Assembly: GCF_039962115.1 (NCBI RefSeq)
Contig: NZ_JAMPKJ010000052.1
Span: forward strand, 1-40,732
DNA from: Funiculus sociatus GB2-C1
GTDB lineage: Bacteria; Cyanobacteriota; Cyanobacteriia; Cyanobacteriales; FACHB-T130
Length of the DNA: 40,732 bases
Reading direction: 5' to 3'
Shown here: one piece after another, positions 1 through 8,210 of the stretch
Numbering within the stretch: position 1 is the first letter of the stretch
Layout: every line of letters begins with the position of its first letter
Made by a program: the position numbers and the translations under genes
The notes under the pieces: model-generated
What the model was told of the DNA's origin: nothing
What the model saw: only the letters and a program-made list of their open reading frames with translations
Databases searched by the model: none

Positions 1-288
1 TTTTTTGGGTGCCGTATGCACGCTTCGGGGCACCTGAGCATATTTCTCATTAACATAGGTTTGCAGCCATTGTTCAGAAACCTGGACGGCACGAGCGATT
101 CCAGCCAGAGAAATGCGTTCCAACAGCAATCGGTCAATCAGCTCCCGTGTTGCTTGGTCGATCACTTTTTTAGTCGGTTGGAGGACAAACTGTCGTCCGC
201 AGTCAAGGCATTTAAACCGTTGTTTACCGTTGTGGATACGACCATTCTTGACCGTTTTGGAAGACGCACAAATGGGACACGCAGGCAT
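1..288 (-). CDS. IS1-family transposase, N-terminal part (runs off the window)
   Basis: The minus-strand frame is open for 96 codons from an ATG at 288 to the window edge. It begins MPACPICASSKTVKNGR and carries a zinc ribbon, C4-x2-C7 and C27-x2-C30, followed by a helix-turn-helix region (residues 45-85, RELIDRLLLERISLAGIARA). This is the InsA-like N-terminus of cyanobacterial IS1-type transposases, which bind the element ends; the DDE catalytic part would lie outside the window. A possible terminus, GGTAGTGCTCAAGATG on the minus strand, starts at about 343, fitting the GGT start of IS1-group ends. Whether the copy is complete cannot be seen. Confidence 0.8.
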   Translation of the reverse strand, partial: MPACPICASSKTVKNGRIHNGKQRFKCLDCGRQFVLQPTKKVIDQATRELIDRLLLERISLAGIARAVQVSEQWLQTYVNEKYAQVPRSVHTAPKK

Positions 289-733
289 GGGAGGAGAACA
301 GCAAGAAACTCTACTCCTCTATCATTACATCTTGAGCACTACCTATTTGGTTACTGGGTCATCCAAATGAGCGAACGGTGAGATATTACTACCATCGCCT
401 ATTCTGTTTATGCAACAGAGCGCAGATCCATCATCAAATGCCCCGGCTTCGATAGCGCTCAATAAGGAGCCCCTCTGTACTTGATTGGTTTGCCGCTTGG
501 CTGCTGTGGAATCCCTTGCATGAATGCCTAACTCTCTAGCACTTTTAGGCACTCCACTTTGAATCTAACCGCTTTACTTTAGCGGAAGCTGCCACTGGTC
601 GGTGCAAGGCATCTAGAATCTGTTTGCGCTCAGAGCTACTAGGCTGTGGAGTATAGATAGTATTTTCGGTCAAAGCTTTTTGAGTTGCCCTCGCTGAGGA
701 GTGTAGGTAGTATTCTCAACTCTAGCCGGAAAG
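289..733. other. Gene-poor stretch with a probable IS1 end and one imperfect direct repeat
   Basis: No convincing gene is present. The probable IS1 left end is at about 328-343. Two 22-base units, 643-664 and 693-714 (core GGAGT-TA-GTAGTATT), match at 19 of 22 positions with a 50-base period. Their role is unknown; two copies are too few to call iterons. The short open frames here have no recognisable protein features. Confidence 0.4.
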
Positions 734-841
734 CTAAATAACACAGTCGCTAAAATGAAGCACAATTTTCGGGCACATGGCATAAGCCTGGTTCAAATCG
801 GCAACAGCGAGGCGAGTCCAAGCGATAGTTACTTGCGCCAT
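734..841 (-). pseudogene. ParE/RelE-type toxin remnant (first ~21 residues only)
   Basis: An ATG at 841-839 overlaps the end of the antitoxin gene in another frame, the usual arrangement in parDE-type operons. The first residues, MAQVTIAWTRLAVADLNQAY, match the conserved start of ParE-family toxins. After about residue 21 the similarity stops, and the frame ends at a TAG (736-734) after 35 codons. Family members are about 90-100 residues, so nearly the whole toxin fold is missing. The antitoxin is therefore probably an orphan. Confidence 0.7.
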
Positions 842-1065
842 TTAGCAAAGGCAGCAGCTACTTCTTCGTCGCTAGCGAACTCGCCAGCATCCGCTTGACG
901 CAGACCTTCTTTAATATGGTCTAGCTGCCAGGAATGGACTTCCAGATAAGCATCAATTGCCTGGTTGAGAACAAAGGAGCGATCTCGCTCTATACCCGAC
1001 GCAATTTCATCCAGAGCGATTTTTTTTTCAGTATCCAAGCGAAAGGTGATGGTTTCTTTGCTCAT
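829..1065 (-). CDS. Ribbon-helix-helix antitoxin (ParD/CopG-like)
   Basis: This 78-residue protein begins MSKETITFRLDTEKKIALDE, a beta-strand (ETITFRLD) followed by two helices (residues 12-42) typical of RHH DNA-binding domains. The tail (residues 43-78, rich in E, D and A) is the toxin-binding type. Such antitoxins bind their own promoter and neutralise a ParE toxin made from the next gene. Here the toxin frame starts inside the antitoxin's last codons but is truncated after about 20 residues. The position beside parA fits a plasmid stabilisation cassette. The family assignment is firm; the present role, perhaps immunity to a related toxin elsewhere, is inference. Confidence 0.8.
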   Translation of the reverse strand: MSKETITFRLDTEKKIALDEIASGIERDRSFVLNQAIDAYLEVHSWQLDHIKEGLRQADAGEFASDEEVAAAFAKWRK

Positions 1066-1180
1066 GATTGACTTGTTGAAGTGGCAACGTCTTCTTCCAT
1101 AATGCGCTGTACTACAGCGTGTCGCAAATATCGTCTATACCCAAAACCCATATACTCCGTGGCTTACTCGCCTACCACCA

Positions 1181-1218
1181 ACAAGTTAGGAAGTTAATTT
1201 GTTGACTTCCTGACTTGT
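1181..1218. repeat. Inverted repeat upstream of parA (candidate partition site or operator)
   Basis: ACAAGTTAGGAAGT (1181-1194) is mirrored by ACTTCCTGACTTGT (1205-1218) with one mismatch and a 10-base spacer. Further copies of the core AAGTTAA or TTGACTT follow at 1230-1256. The array is about 95 bases before the parA start. Related AAGTCA cores recur inside the following RHH gene. By analogy with ParA/RHH partition systems it is a candidate centromere or autoregulatory operator; this is inferred from layout. Confidence 0.5.
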
Positions 1219-1311
1219 TGACTATTCAAGAAGTTAACTTGCTGTAAATTTGACTTGCTATATTGATAGCTTGCCAGTAAGCTGAGAAGTTATAAATCAG
1301 CTATCTAGTGA

Positions 1312-2079
1312 ATGATCGTTGCAATCGCTAACCAAAAAGGAGGCGTGGGCAAAACCACCTCCGTTATCTCTTTGGGAGGGCTACTGGTTAAACAGGGTGC
1401 CAGTTGTTTAGCCGTTGACCTTGACCCCCAAGGAAATCTGACGACGGGTTTAGGAGTGGAAGTAGCCGACGGCCAACTCAGCTGCTATGACGTAATCACG
1501 GAGCAGGTGGATGTCTGCGATGCGGTTGTGCCAACCAAAAGCGGTCTAAGTTTACTTCCATCTGATATAACGCTTGCTAAGGGAGAAACAGAAATCCTCA
1601 CTAAAGTAGGCAACTTCTATATCCTCAAAGAGCGCCTAGAACCTGCTATTGGCCAATTTCCCCACATCTTGATTGATTGCCCGCCTTCTCTGGGAATATT
1701 GACCGTTAATGCTTTGGCAGCGGCTGATGCAGTGTTAATTCCAGTGCAGTGTCAGTTTTTTGCCCTCAAAGGATTAGCAGCTCTTCTCGAAACAATTCAG
1801 AGCGTGCAGAGGCGACTCAACCCAAATTTACAGATATTAGGGGTTCTGCCAACGATGGCAGAGATGAACACTATCATGACCCAGGATGTCTTAGCTTCTC
1901 TAAAAAAGCGGCTAAAAGACACTGTAATTTTTGAGCCGGTACCTAAGTCAATTAAGTTTTCTGAGTCGAACTTGGCAGGGGAGCCGATTCATCTTTATGC
2001 CAGGGAAGCAAAACTGGTGCAGCCTTATCAGGCGATCGCCAAGGTAATAACTGCACTGCCTCACCGGAGTCAAGACTGA
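1312..2079 (+). CDS. parA: ParA-family partition ATPase
   Basis: This 255-residue protein starts MIVAIANQKGGVGKTT, the deviant Walker A motif of ParA/Soj ATPases (residues 9-16), followed by the switch region VDLDPQGNLTTGLG (residues about 40-53) and the Walker B-like ILIDCPPSLG (residues about 119-128). It lacks an N-terminal HTH, so it is of the small type that works with a separate DNA-binding partner. ParA forms ATP-dependent patches on the nucleoid that move plasmid copies apart. The stop overlaps the start of the next gene by one base (TGATG), so the two are probably translationally coupled. Direct and inverted repeats lie just upstream. The setting points to plasmid or plasmid-derived DNA. 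Confidence 0.93.
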   Translation: MIVAIANQKGGVGKTTSVISLGGLLVKQGASCLAVDLDPQGNLTTGLGVEVADGQLSCYDVITEQVDVCDAVVPTKSGLSLLPSDITLAKGETEILTKVGNFYILKERLEPAIGQFPHILIDCPPSLGILTVNALAAADAVLIPVQCQFFALKGLAALLETIQSVQRRLNPNLQILGVLPTMAEMNTIMTQDVLASLKKRLKDTVIFEPVPKSIKFSESNLAGEPIHLYAREAKLVQPYQAIAKVITALPHRSQD

Positions 2080-2555
2080 TGGTAAAACGACGTGCCCGAT
2101 TAACTGATGAGAATGACCCGCTTTCTTCTACTGACAAGGTTCTAGCTGGGTTTGAGGAGATTAGCCAGTCAGCTAGAACCTTGTCAGACAACAAGCAAAG
2201 CAGTCAGCAACTTGGCGTGTTAGGAAGTCAGGAAGATAACAACCTAACAAGTCAACTGTCTGACCAACCAACCAGTCAGCAAGCTAAACTCCAAACCTCT
2301 TCAGTCGAGGGAAAGCCAGCCAGTCAGCCCTTTGAAAAGCCAAAACTGCGTAAGTCTACATTTCAGCTTGGTGAAACGGTGTTGCATCAGCTAGACCAAC
2401 TGCATCTAATGCTCCAGCTAGAACTAGGAAAAGCCAATGCTCCTTACAAGGAAGTAATTGTGGAAGAAGCGATCGCGCAGCTGTTAGAGCAAGCTAATTT
2501 TAACCGCTCCGAATTGATAAAAGTGTTGGTGAAAAGGCAACAGATGCGAGAGTAG
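2079..2555 (+). CDS. Small ParB-like partner with C-terminal RHH-type domain
   Basis: The gene overlaps parA by one base and encodes 158 residues. The N-terminal half (about residues 25-85) is a low-complexity linker rich in S, Q, T and N, with repeated S-Q pairs such as TSQLSDQPTSQQ. The C-terminal part from about residue 88 (KSTFQLGETVLHQLDQLHLM) starts with a strand-helix pattern like RHH partition proteins. The predicted role is to bind a centromere and link it to ParA. It does not resemble classical ParB. The linker DNA itself contains repeated CAGTCAGC units, so the gene may carry its own binding sites. Confidence 0.65.
   Translation: MVKRRARLTDENDPLSSTDKVLAGFEEISQSARTLSDNKQSSQQLGVLGSQEDNNLTSQLSDQPTSQQAKLQTSSVEGKPASQPFEKPKLRKSTFQLGETVLHQLDQLHLMLQLELGKANAPYKEVIVEEAIAQLLEQANFNRSELIKVLVKRQQMRE
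2166..2328 (+). repeat. CAGTCAGC direct repeats inside the parA-partner gene
   Basis: CAGTCAGC occurs exactly at 2166-2173, 2201-2208, 2273-2280 and 2321-2328, with related AAGTCA cores at about 2225-2235 and 2250. The copies encode part of the S/Q-rich linker. Spacing is irregular. They may be codon-level repeats only, or protein-binding sites related to the AAGTTA cores upstream of parA. Confidence 0.5.
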
Positions 2556-2770
2556 ATGTACAGTGCCAAATTAAATGACATCGAGACAAATTCGTGTCGT
2601 TCGCGCGGAGTCGCTCTACTGCAAGATTGCACAGAAAGTTTGCGCGAGCGGCCTATCATCAGCTCCAAAGGATTGCGTGCCCTGGCTCCAAGCCCAAAAG
2701 CAGCTAAGTTTAGCTTTGCTGCTTTAACGACACTAATATGCCTCCGCGACAATTAAAAAGTCGCTCTACC

Positions 2771-5749
2771 CTAGATTACAGCTCCCATACCCCCAACACC
2801 AAGTTGCATTTGGACAGGTTTAAGGTCTTCAACTCCATAACTGATTCGCTTACTTTCCCCATCCGGCTGCACCTCATAGTACCCACCCTCCATCACCTTC
2901 CTAACCGTACCTAGCTTTCCGATATAAGGCGATAAAGGATTCCAAGAACTTGGGTCAATACACACACGCGAACCAACTTCGAGTAAAGACACCACCTCCA
3001 AACTTTTAATCCGCCGTTGCTTTTCCGGCTCCAAAAGCTTCCAAGCTTCATCTTCGTAAGCCTCATATAAAGCAATCGCATTCTCAACCTCAGCCCAAGT
3101 TCGACACTGCAACAGTAACTTAGCTAATTGCAACGCCGGAGCCTCCTCACCAGCATCAGACACCACATCTAATACAGGTGACTCTAAGCTGGCTAACTCC
3201 ACCTCTAAAGATTCCTCACAAGTGACGCATAAAGTGTCTAATCCCGATGGCTCCTCAAAACCCTTACCCGATAAAGCATTGAAACCAAGTGCCAGCTGAC
3301 TGACTTCCCCTTCTTTACAATTACACTCCGTTGCCACTACTAATTCAGACTTACAATCTCCTTTATAAATAAGAGAAGATTCGTCATCAAAGCTAGAAAG
3401 CATACCCTGTATAGTTTCTGACCTGTCACCTAATTCACCACCTAATCCGGCACCTGAAGAATTACCGAGAGAATTCTCATCTGTCACCCGCTGCATCAAC
3501 AAATAGTCATGAGTTGGGATATTCAGATCCACATCAGTACGTAGCCTCAACCCCTGAATAAACTTACCTATCTTCGTCACCTTCCGCGACACCTCCCAAC
3601 CCAAGACACTCCGACACAACTCCAATAAATCTGGACTGAAATTCTTATTGGCTTTCGGAGAAGTCCCAGATTGTTTGCAGTGCAAGCAATAAGACCCGTA
3701 CAAAGTCCGAGGAGTGCCGTTTAATCCCTCCTCCTTATCGTTACCAACCGGAGTAATAGCCAAAACATCGTAAATTACCCAGTCATTGACCCAAGCAGCA
3801 ATAGAATCAACACGGGCGCGGTTTTCCCAAAACTCCAACGTGCATTCTGGGATATCCACCAGCCCCATCAACACCTTAGTGACATGGGCATCCGAGAGAC
3901 CTAAAACATGATTAGTAAAAGCATCTAACTCCCCCGCGAACTCAGCATTCAGGTCACGACGTGAGTGGACTGACACCGAGTTATTGCAAGGGACCGTAAT
4001 CACCCGTCGCGCTATCCGCGAAGCAGCATCCCCCGTGAAGATAGGAATATTAGATAAAACCAGCGTCATCCCGTCATATTGATACTGGAAGCCTTTTTTC
4101 CCCTTCTCCTCAGCCCGTATCCAATCATCACCTGTCAGAGAAAGAAACTTACCCAACTTCCCAGTCTGCTTATCTTCATCCCAGAACACCACTAAACGCT
4201 TTCTATAAGCATTAGCAGCTTCAAATCGATTCCCACACCAATCCTCCAAAGTCGTGCTGTAGATGTTGTCAGACCCAATTAAATCAGTCAGCAGCCGTCC
4301 AAACGTTCCCTTACCCGTTCCACCAAGACCAATCAAGTGCAGGAACTTATGCAAGTCTTTGCGCCCTTTTAAGACAGCATTACAAAAACACAGTAAGGTT
4401 TCCTTAATCGCTGCATTGCCGTGGGAAAGGTGGTTGAGAAACGCTTCAATCCTGCTCCAATTCCTGCCATTAGGGTCATGGTCGCGGGGTAGCTGCCAAG
4501 TGAGGTGATAACCTGGCGAGTGAGGCAGGAGCTTACCTGTAGATACTTCCAGAACCCCATTGCGGAAAGGTAGCAGTTCTTTAGGAGAAGGCTCTACCCA
4601 TTTGCGTTTAATCAGCAAAACCCGCAGGTTCTTCACCACATTGGTGATATAGCTATAGCTCCCATAGCCTCTGATTCCTTTAGAATCCAAAATTTTGGCG
4701 ACAATCGACTCCATATATTCATTAGTCTCGATAGACCAGATACCGGGATTGTCAGCTTCATAGCGCATCCAATAACCGATTTCATCGTTGAAGGCAAGTT
4801 GTTCGCGGTACTCTGCGGCGATTTCATGAGCCACCAGGTCTGCTGGGGGAATCTTTCCGGTTCTTTGACGCTGATTGTCAGCATTGCGATATCCGTGAAA
4901 CTGCTGTTCTAGTTTCTTGAGCCATTCACTATAAGGTGTAGCGTTATTCACAACTTCATCCCATTTCTCTTGACCATGAGCCACAATGAAATCATCGCAA
5001 CCCTTCCCTAGTTGTAAATCCCAAGTGACGATACGGACAATCGCTTTGGCAACATTGAGAAGATGCCCCAAGAACTTGAGTGCGGATTGGACTTCCGGCT
5101 TGACCACAATATCAGCGTCAAATACCAAGTCAACCTGTCGTCCTGGCGTAATGAAAGGTTGTAAGGACGGTATCAGAGCCCGTTTCTTTTGTTGACCATT
5201 CCAGACACCCGTCAGAGCGATTCCCACATAGCCACCGGAAAGCAAGCAGGCAGCTTTTTTAACTCCCTCAGTGATGCTAATCGGGATTTCTGGATGTTCT
5301 AGTACCCAAGCCCAGAAACCAAGGGCTTCTCCAGAATCATTGATTTCAACCTGCTCTGGCATAGACACCCCATAACGACAAGCTATCGAATACCAAGCAC
5401 TCAAAGAAATTCGCAGGAAGATAGCTTCTGAGACAGCGCCTTTGGGGAAACTGAAATATTTTTGTGGTTTATCCGAGTCAGGGAACTGAATTGCCTCGTC
5501 GGGTTTGAACTGCCCAAAATTCCGAGAAGCGCCGGTTATCGGGTCAATTCCTTGGACGTACCAGCCAGCTGTGCCACTATAGGCTTTCCAGGAGAGTAGC
5601 TGAGCAATTTTGGTTGGGTGCTCCAGACTTTTGAGGTTGAGGCAAGCGATTTCGGGTGAGATTCCGCTGCCGTCCATCCATTCGTTCAGGTGAGCTGGGA
5701 AATATTCGGGAGAAAAAAAAGATTTGTTTGTAGATGTTGGTGCCACCAT
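2771..5749 (-). CDS. DUF3854 / SF3 helicase primase-type plasmid replication protein
   Basis: This protein of about 992 residues combines an N-terminal DUF3854 (Toprim-like) segment (ITEGVKKAACLLSGGYVGIA, about residues 160-180) with a D5/P4-type superfamily 3 helicase. Walker A is GLGGTGKGTFG (about residue 470), Walker B RLVVFWDEDK (about 520), followed by LVLSN and the arginine-finger region RIARR. The C-terminus (SRVCIDPSSW to the end) looks like a small SH3/KOW-like barrel. Such proteins prime and unwind DNA at plasmid or phage origins. I chose the ATG at 5749 because GGAGG lies five bases before it; the longer frame would start with TTG at 5761, overlapping that site. It faces parA tail to tail. 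Confidence 0.85.
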   Translation of the reverse strand: MVAPTSTNKSFFSPEYFPAHLNEWMDGSGISPEIACLNLKSLEHPTKIAQLLSWKAYSGTAGWYVQGIDPITGASRNFGQFKPDEAIQFPDSDKPQKYFSFPKGAVSEAIFLRISLSAWYSIACRYGVSMPEQVEINDSGEALGFWAWVLEHPEIPISITEGVKKAACLLSGGYVGIALTGVWNGQQKKRALIPSLQPFITPGRQVDLVFDADIVVKPEVQSALKFLGHLLNVAKAIVRIVTWDLQLGKGCDDFIVAHGQEKWDEVVNNATPYSEWLKKLEQQFHGYRNADNQRQRTGKIPPADLVAHEIAAEYREQLAFNDEIGYWMRYEADNPGIWSIETNEYMESIVAKILDSKGIRGYGSYSYITNVVKNLRVLLIKRKWVEPSPKELLPFRNGVLEVSTGKLLPHSPGYHLTWQLPRDHDPNGRNWSRIEAFLNHLSHGNAAIKETLLCFCNAVLKGRKDLHKFLHLIGLGGTGKGTFGRLLTDLIGSDNIYSTTLEDWCGNRFEAANAYRKRLVVFWDEDKQTGKLGKFLSLTGDDWIRAEEKGKKGFQYQYDGMTLVLSNIPIFTGDAASRIARRVITVPCNNSVSVHSRRDLNAEFAGELDAFTNHVLGLSDAHVTKVLMGLVDIPECTLEFWENRARVDSIAAWVNDWVIYDVLAITPVGNDKEEGLNGTPRTLYGSYCLHCKQSGTSPKANKNFSPDLLELCRSVLGWEVSRKVTKIGKFIQGLRLRTDVDLNIPTHDYLLMQRVTDENSLGNSSGAGLGGELGDRSETIQGMLSSFDDESSLIYKGDCKSELVVATECNCKEGEVSQLALGFNALSGKGFEEPSGLDTLCVTCEESLEVELASLESPVLDVVSDAGEEAPALQLAKLLLQCRTWAEVENAIALYEAYEDEAWKLLEPEKQRRIKSLEVVSLLEVGSRVCIDPSSWNPLSPYIGKLGTVRKVMEGGYYEVQPDGESKRISYGVEDLKPVQMQLGVGGMGAVI

Positions 5750-5837
5750 AAAAACCTCCAAAAGTATATGTAGTGCGCGATGGAGGCGTTGGAGGGAGGA
5801 ATTTAATTAATCTTTGACCAAACTTAGGCAAAAAAAG

Positions 5838-6040
5838 TTGACAAGTTTGGAGCCAGATTAAGTAAAATGTAAATGCCACGGTCTAGCTCCCCACGATTTA
5901 TTTCGTGGTTAGCCCTCATCGCGCATTCTCAGTTGGTGATCTGGTCAGCAAAACTTTCGCACCTTCTGAGTTAGGAAAAAATTCCTAGCCCGTGGCAAAT
6001 ATTTAGTTGTTTATCAATAGCGCTCTTAAAGAGCGTTTTT
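5838..6040 (+). ncRNA. Candidate counter-transcribed RNA opposite the replication-gene leader
   Basis: A TTGACA box (5838-5843) precedes a TAAAAT-like -10 (5863-5868; the 19-base spacing is long). Three hairpins follow: CCACGA/TCGTGG (5891-5896/5903-5908), TAGGAA/TTCCTA (5972-5977/5982-5987) and the terminator stem at 6021-6035. The segment carries no gene on the plus strand and lies opposite the expected 5' leader of the replication gene, which is read leftward from beyond 5749. Antisense RNAs in this position control copy number in several plasmid families. The function is inferred from layout only. Confidence 0.35.
6020..6040 (+). terminator. Rho-independent terminator
   Basis: CGCTCT-TAA-AGAGCG forms a perfect 6-bp stem (6021-6035), extendable by a G-T pair, followed directly by TTTTT (6036-6040). 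It works only for rightward transcription; no T-run lies on the other side. No plus-strand protein gene precedes it, which supports a short RNA from the 5.84-6.04 kb segment. Confidence 0.6.
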
Positions 6041-6313
6041 CGGGAAGCTGAAGTAACTTAAGGGTTTACTTGTGAGAACGTGGTCGTCTTTGAAGCACCC
6101 GATGCTAAGTAAACTTGCGAGCCCTGAGAGAATTATAAGCGGGCAGGTTGAATTTGCACGCGAAATTGATAGAGATTTTGGTTTATTTTTTGGATAAATT
6201 CTAATTTCTCTAGTGTGCAAGCACATTCGGTCAAGTTTATTTAGGTTATCAGTGTGTGTTTACGCCCAGCCAGTGCGATTACTCAAACCGCTCTGGGTTT
6301 ATTTTGTTTAACC

Positions 6314-6439
6314 ATGTCTTATGGAGCGGTGACACTAGAAGCGATGACTGTGCTTTGTAGTGGAGGTACGGTCACGTTTGCTCTTGATGGGAGAATGTTT
6401 CTTGACGCAAAACATCTTGAGCAAGCAGAAGAAATCTAG
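6314..6439 (+). CDS. Small protein of unknown function (41 aa)
   Basis: The frame MSYGAVTLEAMTVLCSGGTV to AEEI is open from ATG 6314; an in-frame start at 6254 is possible. It reads like a compact beta-rich domain (TVLCSGGTVTFALDGRMFL) ending in a short helix. Its stop overlaps a GTG that opens a second short frame, which suggests a coupled pair. No clear ribosome-binding site is seen and the family is not recognised. It may be a real plasmid gene or chance. Confidence 0.35.
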   Translation: MSYGAVTLEAMTVLCSGGTVTFALDGRMFLDAKHLEQAEEI

Positions 6440-6549
6440 TGATCCCCCAACAGCTAGCAGAGTCACTCCAGCCAGCCGAACTTGTAAAAGTTCAGGCGAT
6501 GATTGCGACTTTGGAAGTCAAAGCTCCCCAATCAGGCGAGGTTGGGTAG
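6439..6549 (+). CDS. Small protein of unknown function (36 aa), coupled to the previous frame
   Basis: GTG at 6439 shares one base with the preceding TAG (TAGTG), and the frame runs to a TAG at 6547-6549. The product (MIPQQLAESLQPAELVKVQA then MIATLEVKAPQSGEVG) is a likely amphipathic helix with a short tail. The one-base overlap with a codon-like frame is the main support. Its function is unknown. Confidence 0.3.
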   Translation: MIPQQLAESLQPAELVKVQAMIATLEVKAPQSGEVG

Positions 6550-6638
6550 TCAGGTCCTACGTCTTAGCGAATGTAATTAGAGAGAATTAACGGGTGAGCA
6601 TTCGCTAAGAAGTTATGCCTAGCTCAACCTCCCTAGAC

Positions 6639-6770
6639 GCGATCGCTGTCTCGACTTCCGGTTCCCTACCGAGTGAAGCTTGACTTCGGCGCTCCGAAAT
6701 TTTGAGGGCGAGCCCTGTCTCGATTTCCGGCCCCCTGCGGAACTGGAAGAACTGTAGGCACAGAGGGAAC
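6639..6770 (+). repeat. Degenerate repeat, copy A (second copy at 40464-40557)
   Basis: The first 35 bases, starting GCGATCGCTGTCTCG, match 40464-40498 at 30 of 35 positions. The distal part (GGAAGAACTG and GAGGGAAC boxes) also matches after a deletion of about 40 bases in the other copy. Within copy A a CTGTCTCGA-TTCCGG-CCCT unit is present twice (about 6646 and 6716). Read as protein, both units give CLDFR-P motifs, so it may be a decayed coding sequence. See the right-end copy. Confidence 0.6.
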
Positions 6771-6786
6771 GAGGTTTGTTAAGTAG

Positions 6787-7146
6787 CTAGACAAAATTGA
6801 TTACATAGATTTTTCCAAATTCTCTCAAAATCTTTTCAACAGATGCAACAAAAATTTCCCAGCTAGAGTAACCATCAATCTCAATCCATTCATACTTAAT
6901 AAACTGCCACAAAATTTCAATCAAACTTAATTCGGGAGAGTAGGAGGGTAACTCAAAAATACTAAGATTTCGTTCTCGCCATTCTTCCTGTTTCTCAAGA
7001 ATGGCATCACTGGTATAAATAGATGATTGATCGACAACAATCACTGTTGGCTTATCCACTACTGGGGAAAAAGCATCAATACAAGCGATAACCACATCGG
7101 AATTAATACAATCAAAATCAGAAACGTTGAATACTGATACAAAAAT
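6787..7146 (-). pseudogene. IS630-family transposase, C-terminal fragment
   Basis: The C-terminal ~119 codons show IS630/DDE_3 hallmarks: VVIACIDAFS, then VIVVDQSSIYTSDAI containing an acidic catalytic position, then LPSYSPELSLIEILWQFIK with the final E. Upstream of 7146 the frame is closed by a stop and similarity ends, so the N-terminal half, including the DNA-binding domain, is missing. The break lies beside the IS4-type relic, suggesting one insertion or deletion removed it. It is of a different IS630 type from the relic at 32.0-32.5 kb. Confidence 0.8.
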
Positions 7147-7187
7147 TTACATATTTAGGTAGAGTAAGATTAGCAAGGGAAAATTAC

Positions 7188-8210
7188 TTAACAAAACATT
7201 ATCTCCTCAAACCAATGGACATAACTAATTTTCTGACACATACAAGCTTGGAGATAGCGAAATTTATCTAATAGTTTATTACCCCATTGTTGGGAAATCG
7301 ATATAAGTTGTAAAATTAGATAAGCAATGAGACTCGAATAAATTTGTATAAGAATATCATTCACACTTTTGCTAATCAATTTATCAAATTTTAGATGCAT
7401 CTTTAAAAACTTCCCTAATAATTCAACTCCCCATCTTAAGCGATATATCTCTCTGATTTCATCATCAGAAACTGCTGCGTCTCCATCTACAGGCAAATTA
7501 GTCACTAAGCGAAACTCAGTTTTGTCTCCAAATCACAAAAAATTACCATTCTATAAGATTGAGCATCTGTCGATGAGCCAATTTTTACCAATCCGGTTTC
7601 TGGCTCAAATTCTAACTTCCAATTATTTTTAATTCGCAAAACTTGCGTATTTATTTTCTTGCACTAATTCTTGAATAAATTTTAATCCGGCAAATCCTCT
7701 ATCCATCACTCCAACAGCATGGGCTGGTAACTTAGACATCATTTTTGAGCCAAATTTATAATCATGATTATGCCCAAAGCTGATTAGGTTGTCTTCTAGT
7801 CCTCCTGTAGCTAAATTTAAGGAAATAAAAAGTTTGACTTGATGATAACCTAGCACCCACAATAATTTACTTGTCAATGTAATAACTGTCGAATCAATTG
7901 GACAAATTGCGTATTTATCATGTAACTTTTTGTGGGGTTTATTCTGGACTAATTGATTCAAACGATGATAAATTTCCTGAAACGGTTCTAGACTTCGATG
8001 AGTGTTAGCTTTGGAAAAAGTTGAAATATCAACATCAAATGCTGTCTTGTTTAATCGGTTAAATAAATCCCGCATAATCGTTAAGCTATTATCGAGCGCA
8101 TAAGCTAGCCAACACTCAACAAAAAGACGGCTATTCAAAACTGGATAATCATTTTTTGGTAGCTCTTTGAGGATACTTTTGACAACTTTGGGAAATGAGT
8201 TTAGAATCAT
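7188..8210 (-). pseudogene. IS4-family transposase with two frameshifts
   Basis: The N-terminal part (8210 to 7629; MILNSFPKVVKSILKELPKN) contains AICPIDSTVITL with the first catalytic Asp and GVMDRGFAGLKF with the second. A one-base shift near 7630-7645 moves the frame to one reading LRIKNNWKLEFEPETGLVKI. A second shift in an A-run at about 7517-7525 moves it to TEFRLVTNLPVDGDAAVSDD. The end holds YRLRWGVELLGKFLK, the Y-2-R-3-E-6-K signature of IS4. Both shifts are single-base, so sequencing error is possible, but neighbouring elements are also broken. Confidence 0.85.

Noticed and set aside
343-552. 69-codon minus-strand frame beside the IS1 piece
   Set aside because: No domain features, and it probably spans the element boundary.
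7141-7165. AGGTAG half-site resembling the TetR operator
   Set aside because: Only one arm is present and it lies within IS relic DNA; six-base matches are expected by chance in 40 kb.
7500-7645. Programmed frameshifting in the IS4 transposase
   Set aside because: Two separate single-base shifts are needed, which fits decay or sequencing error better than programmed shifting.
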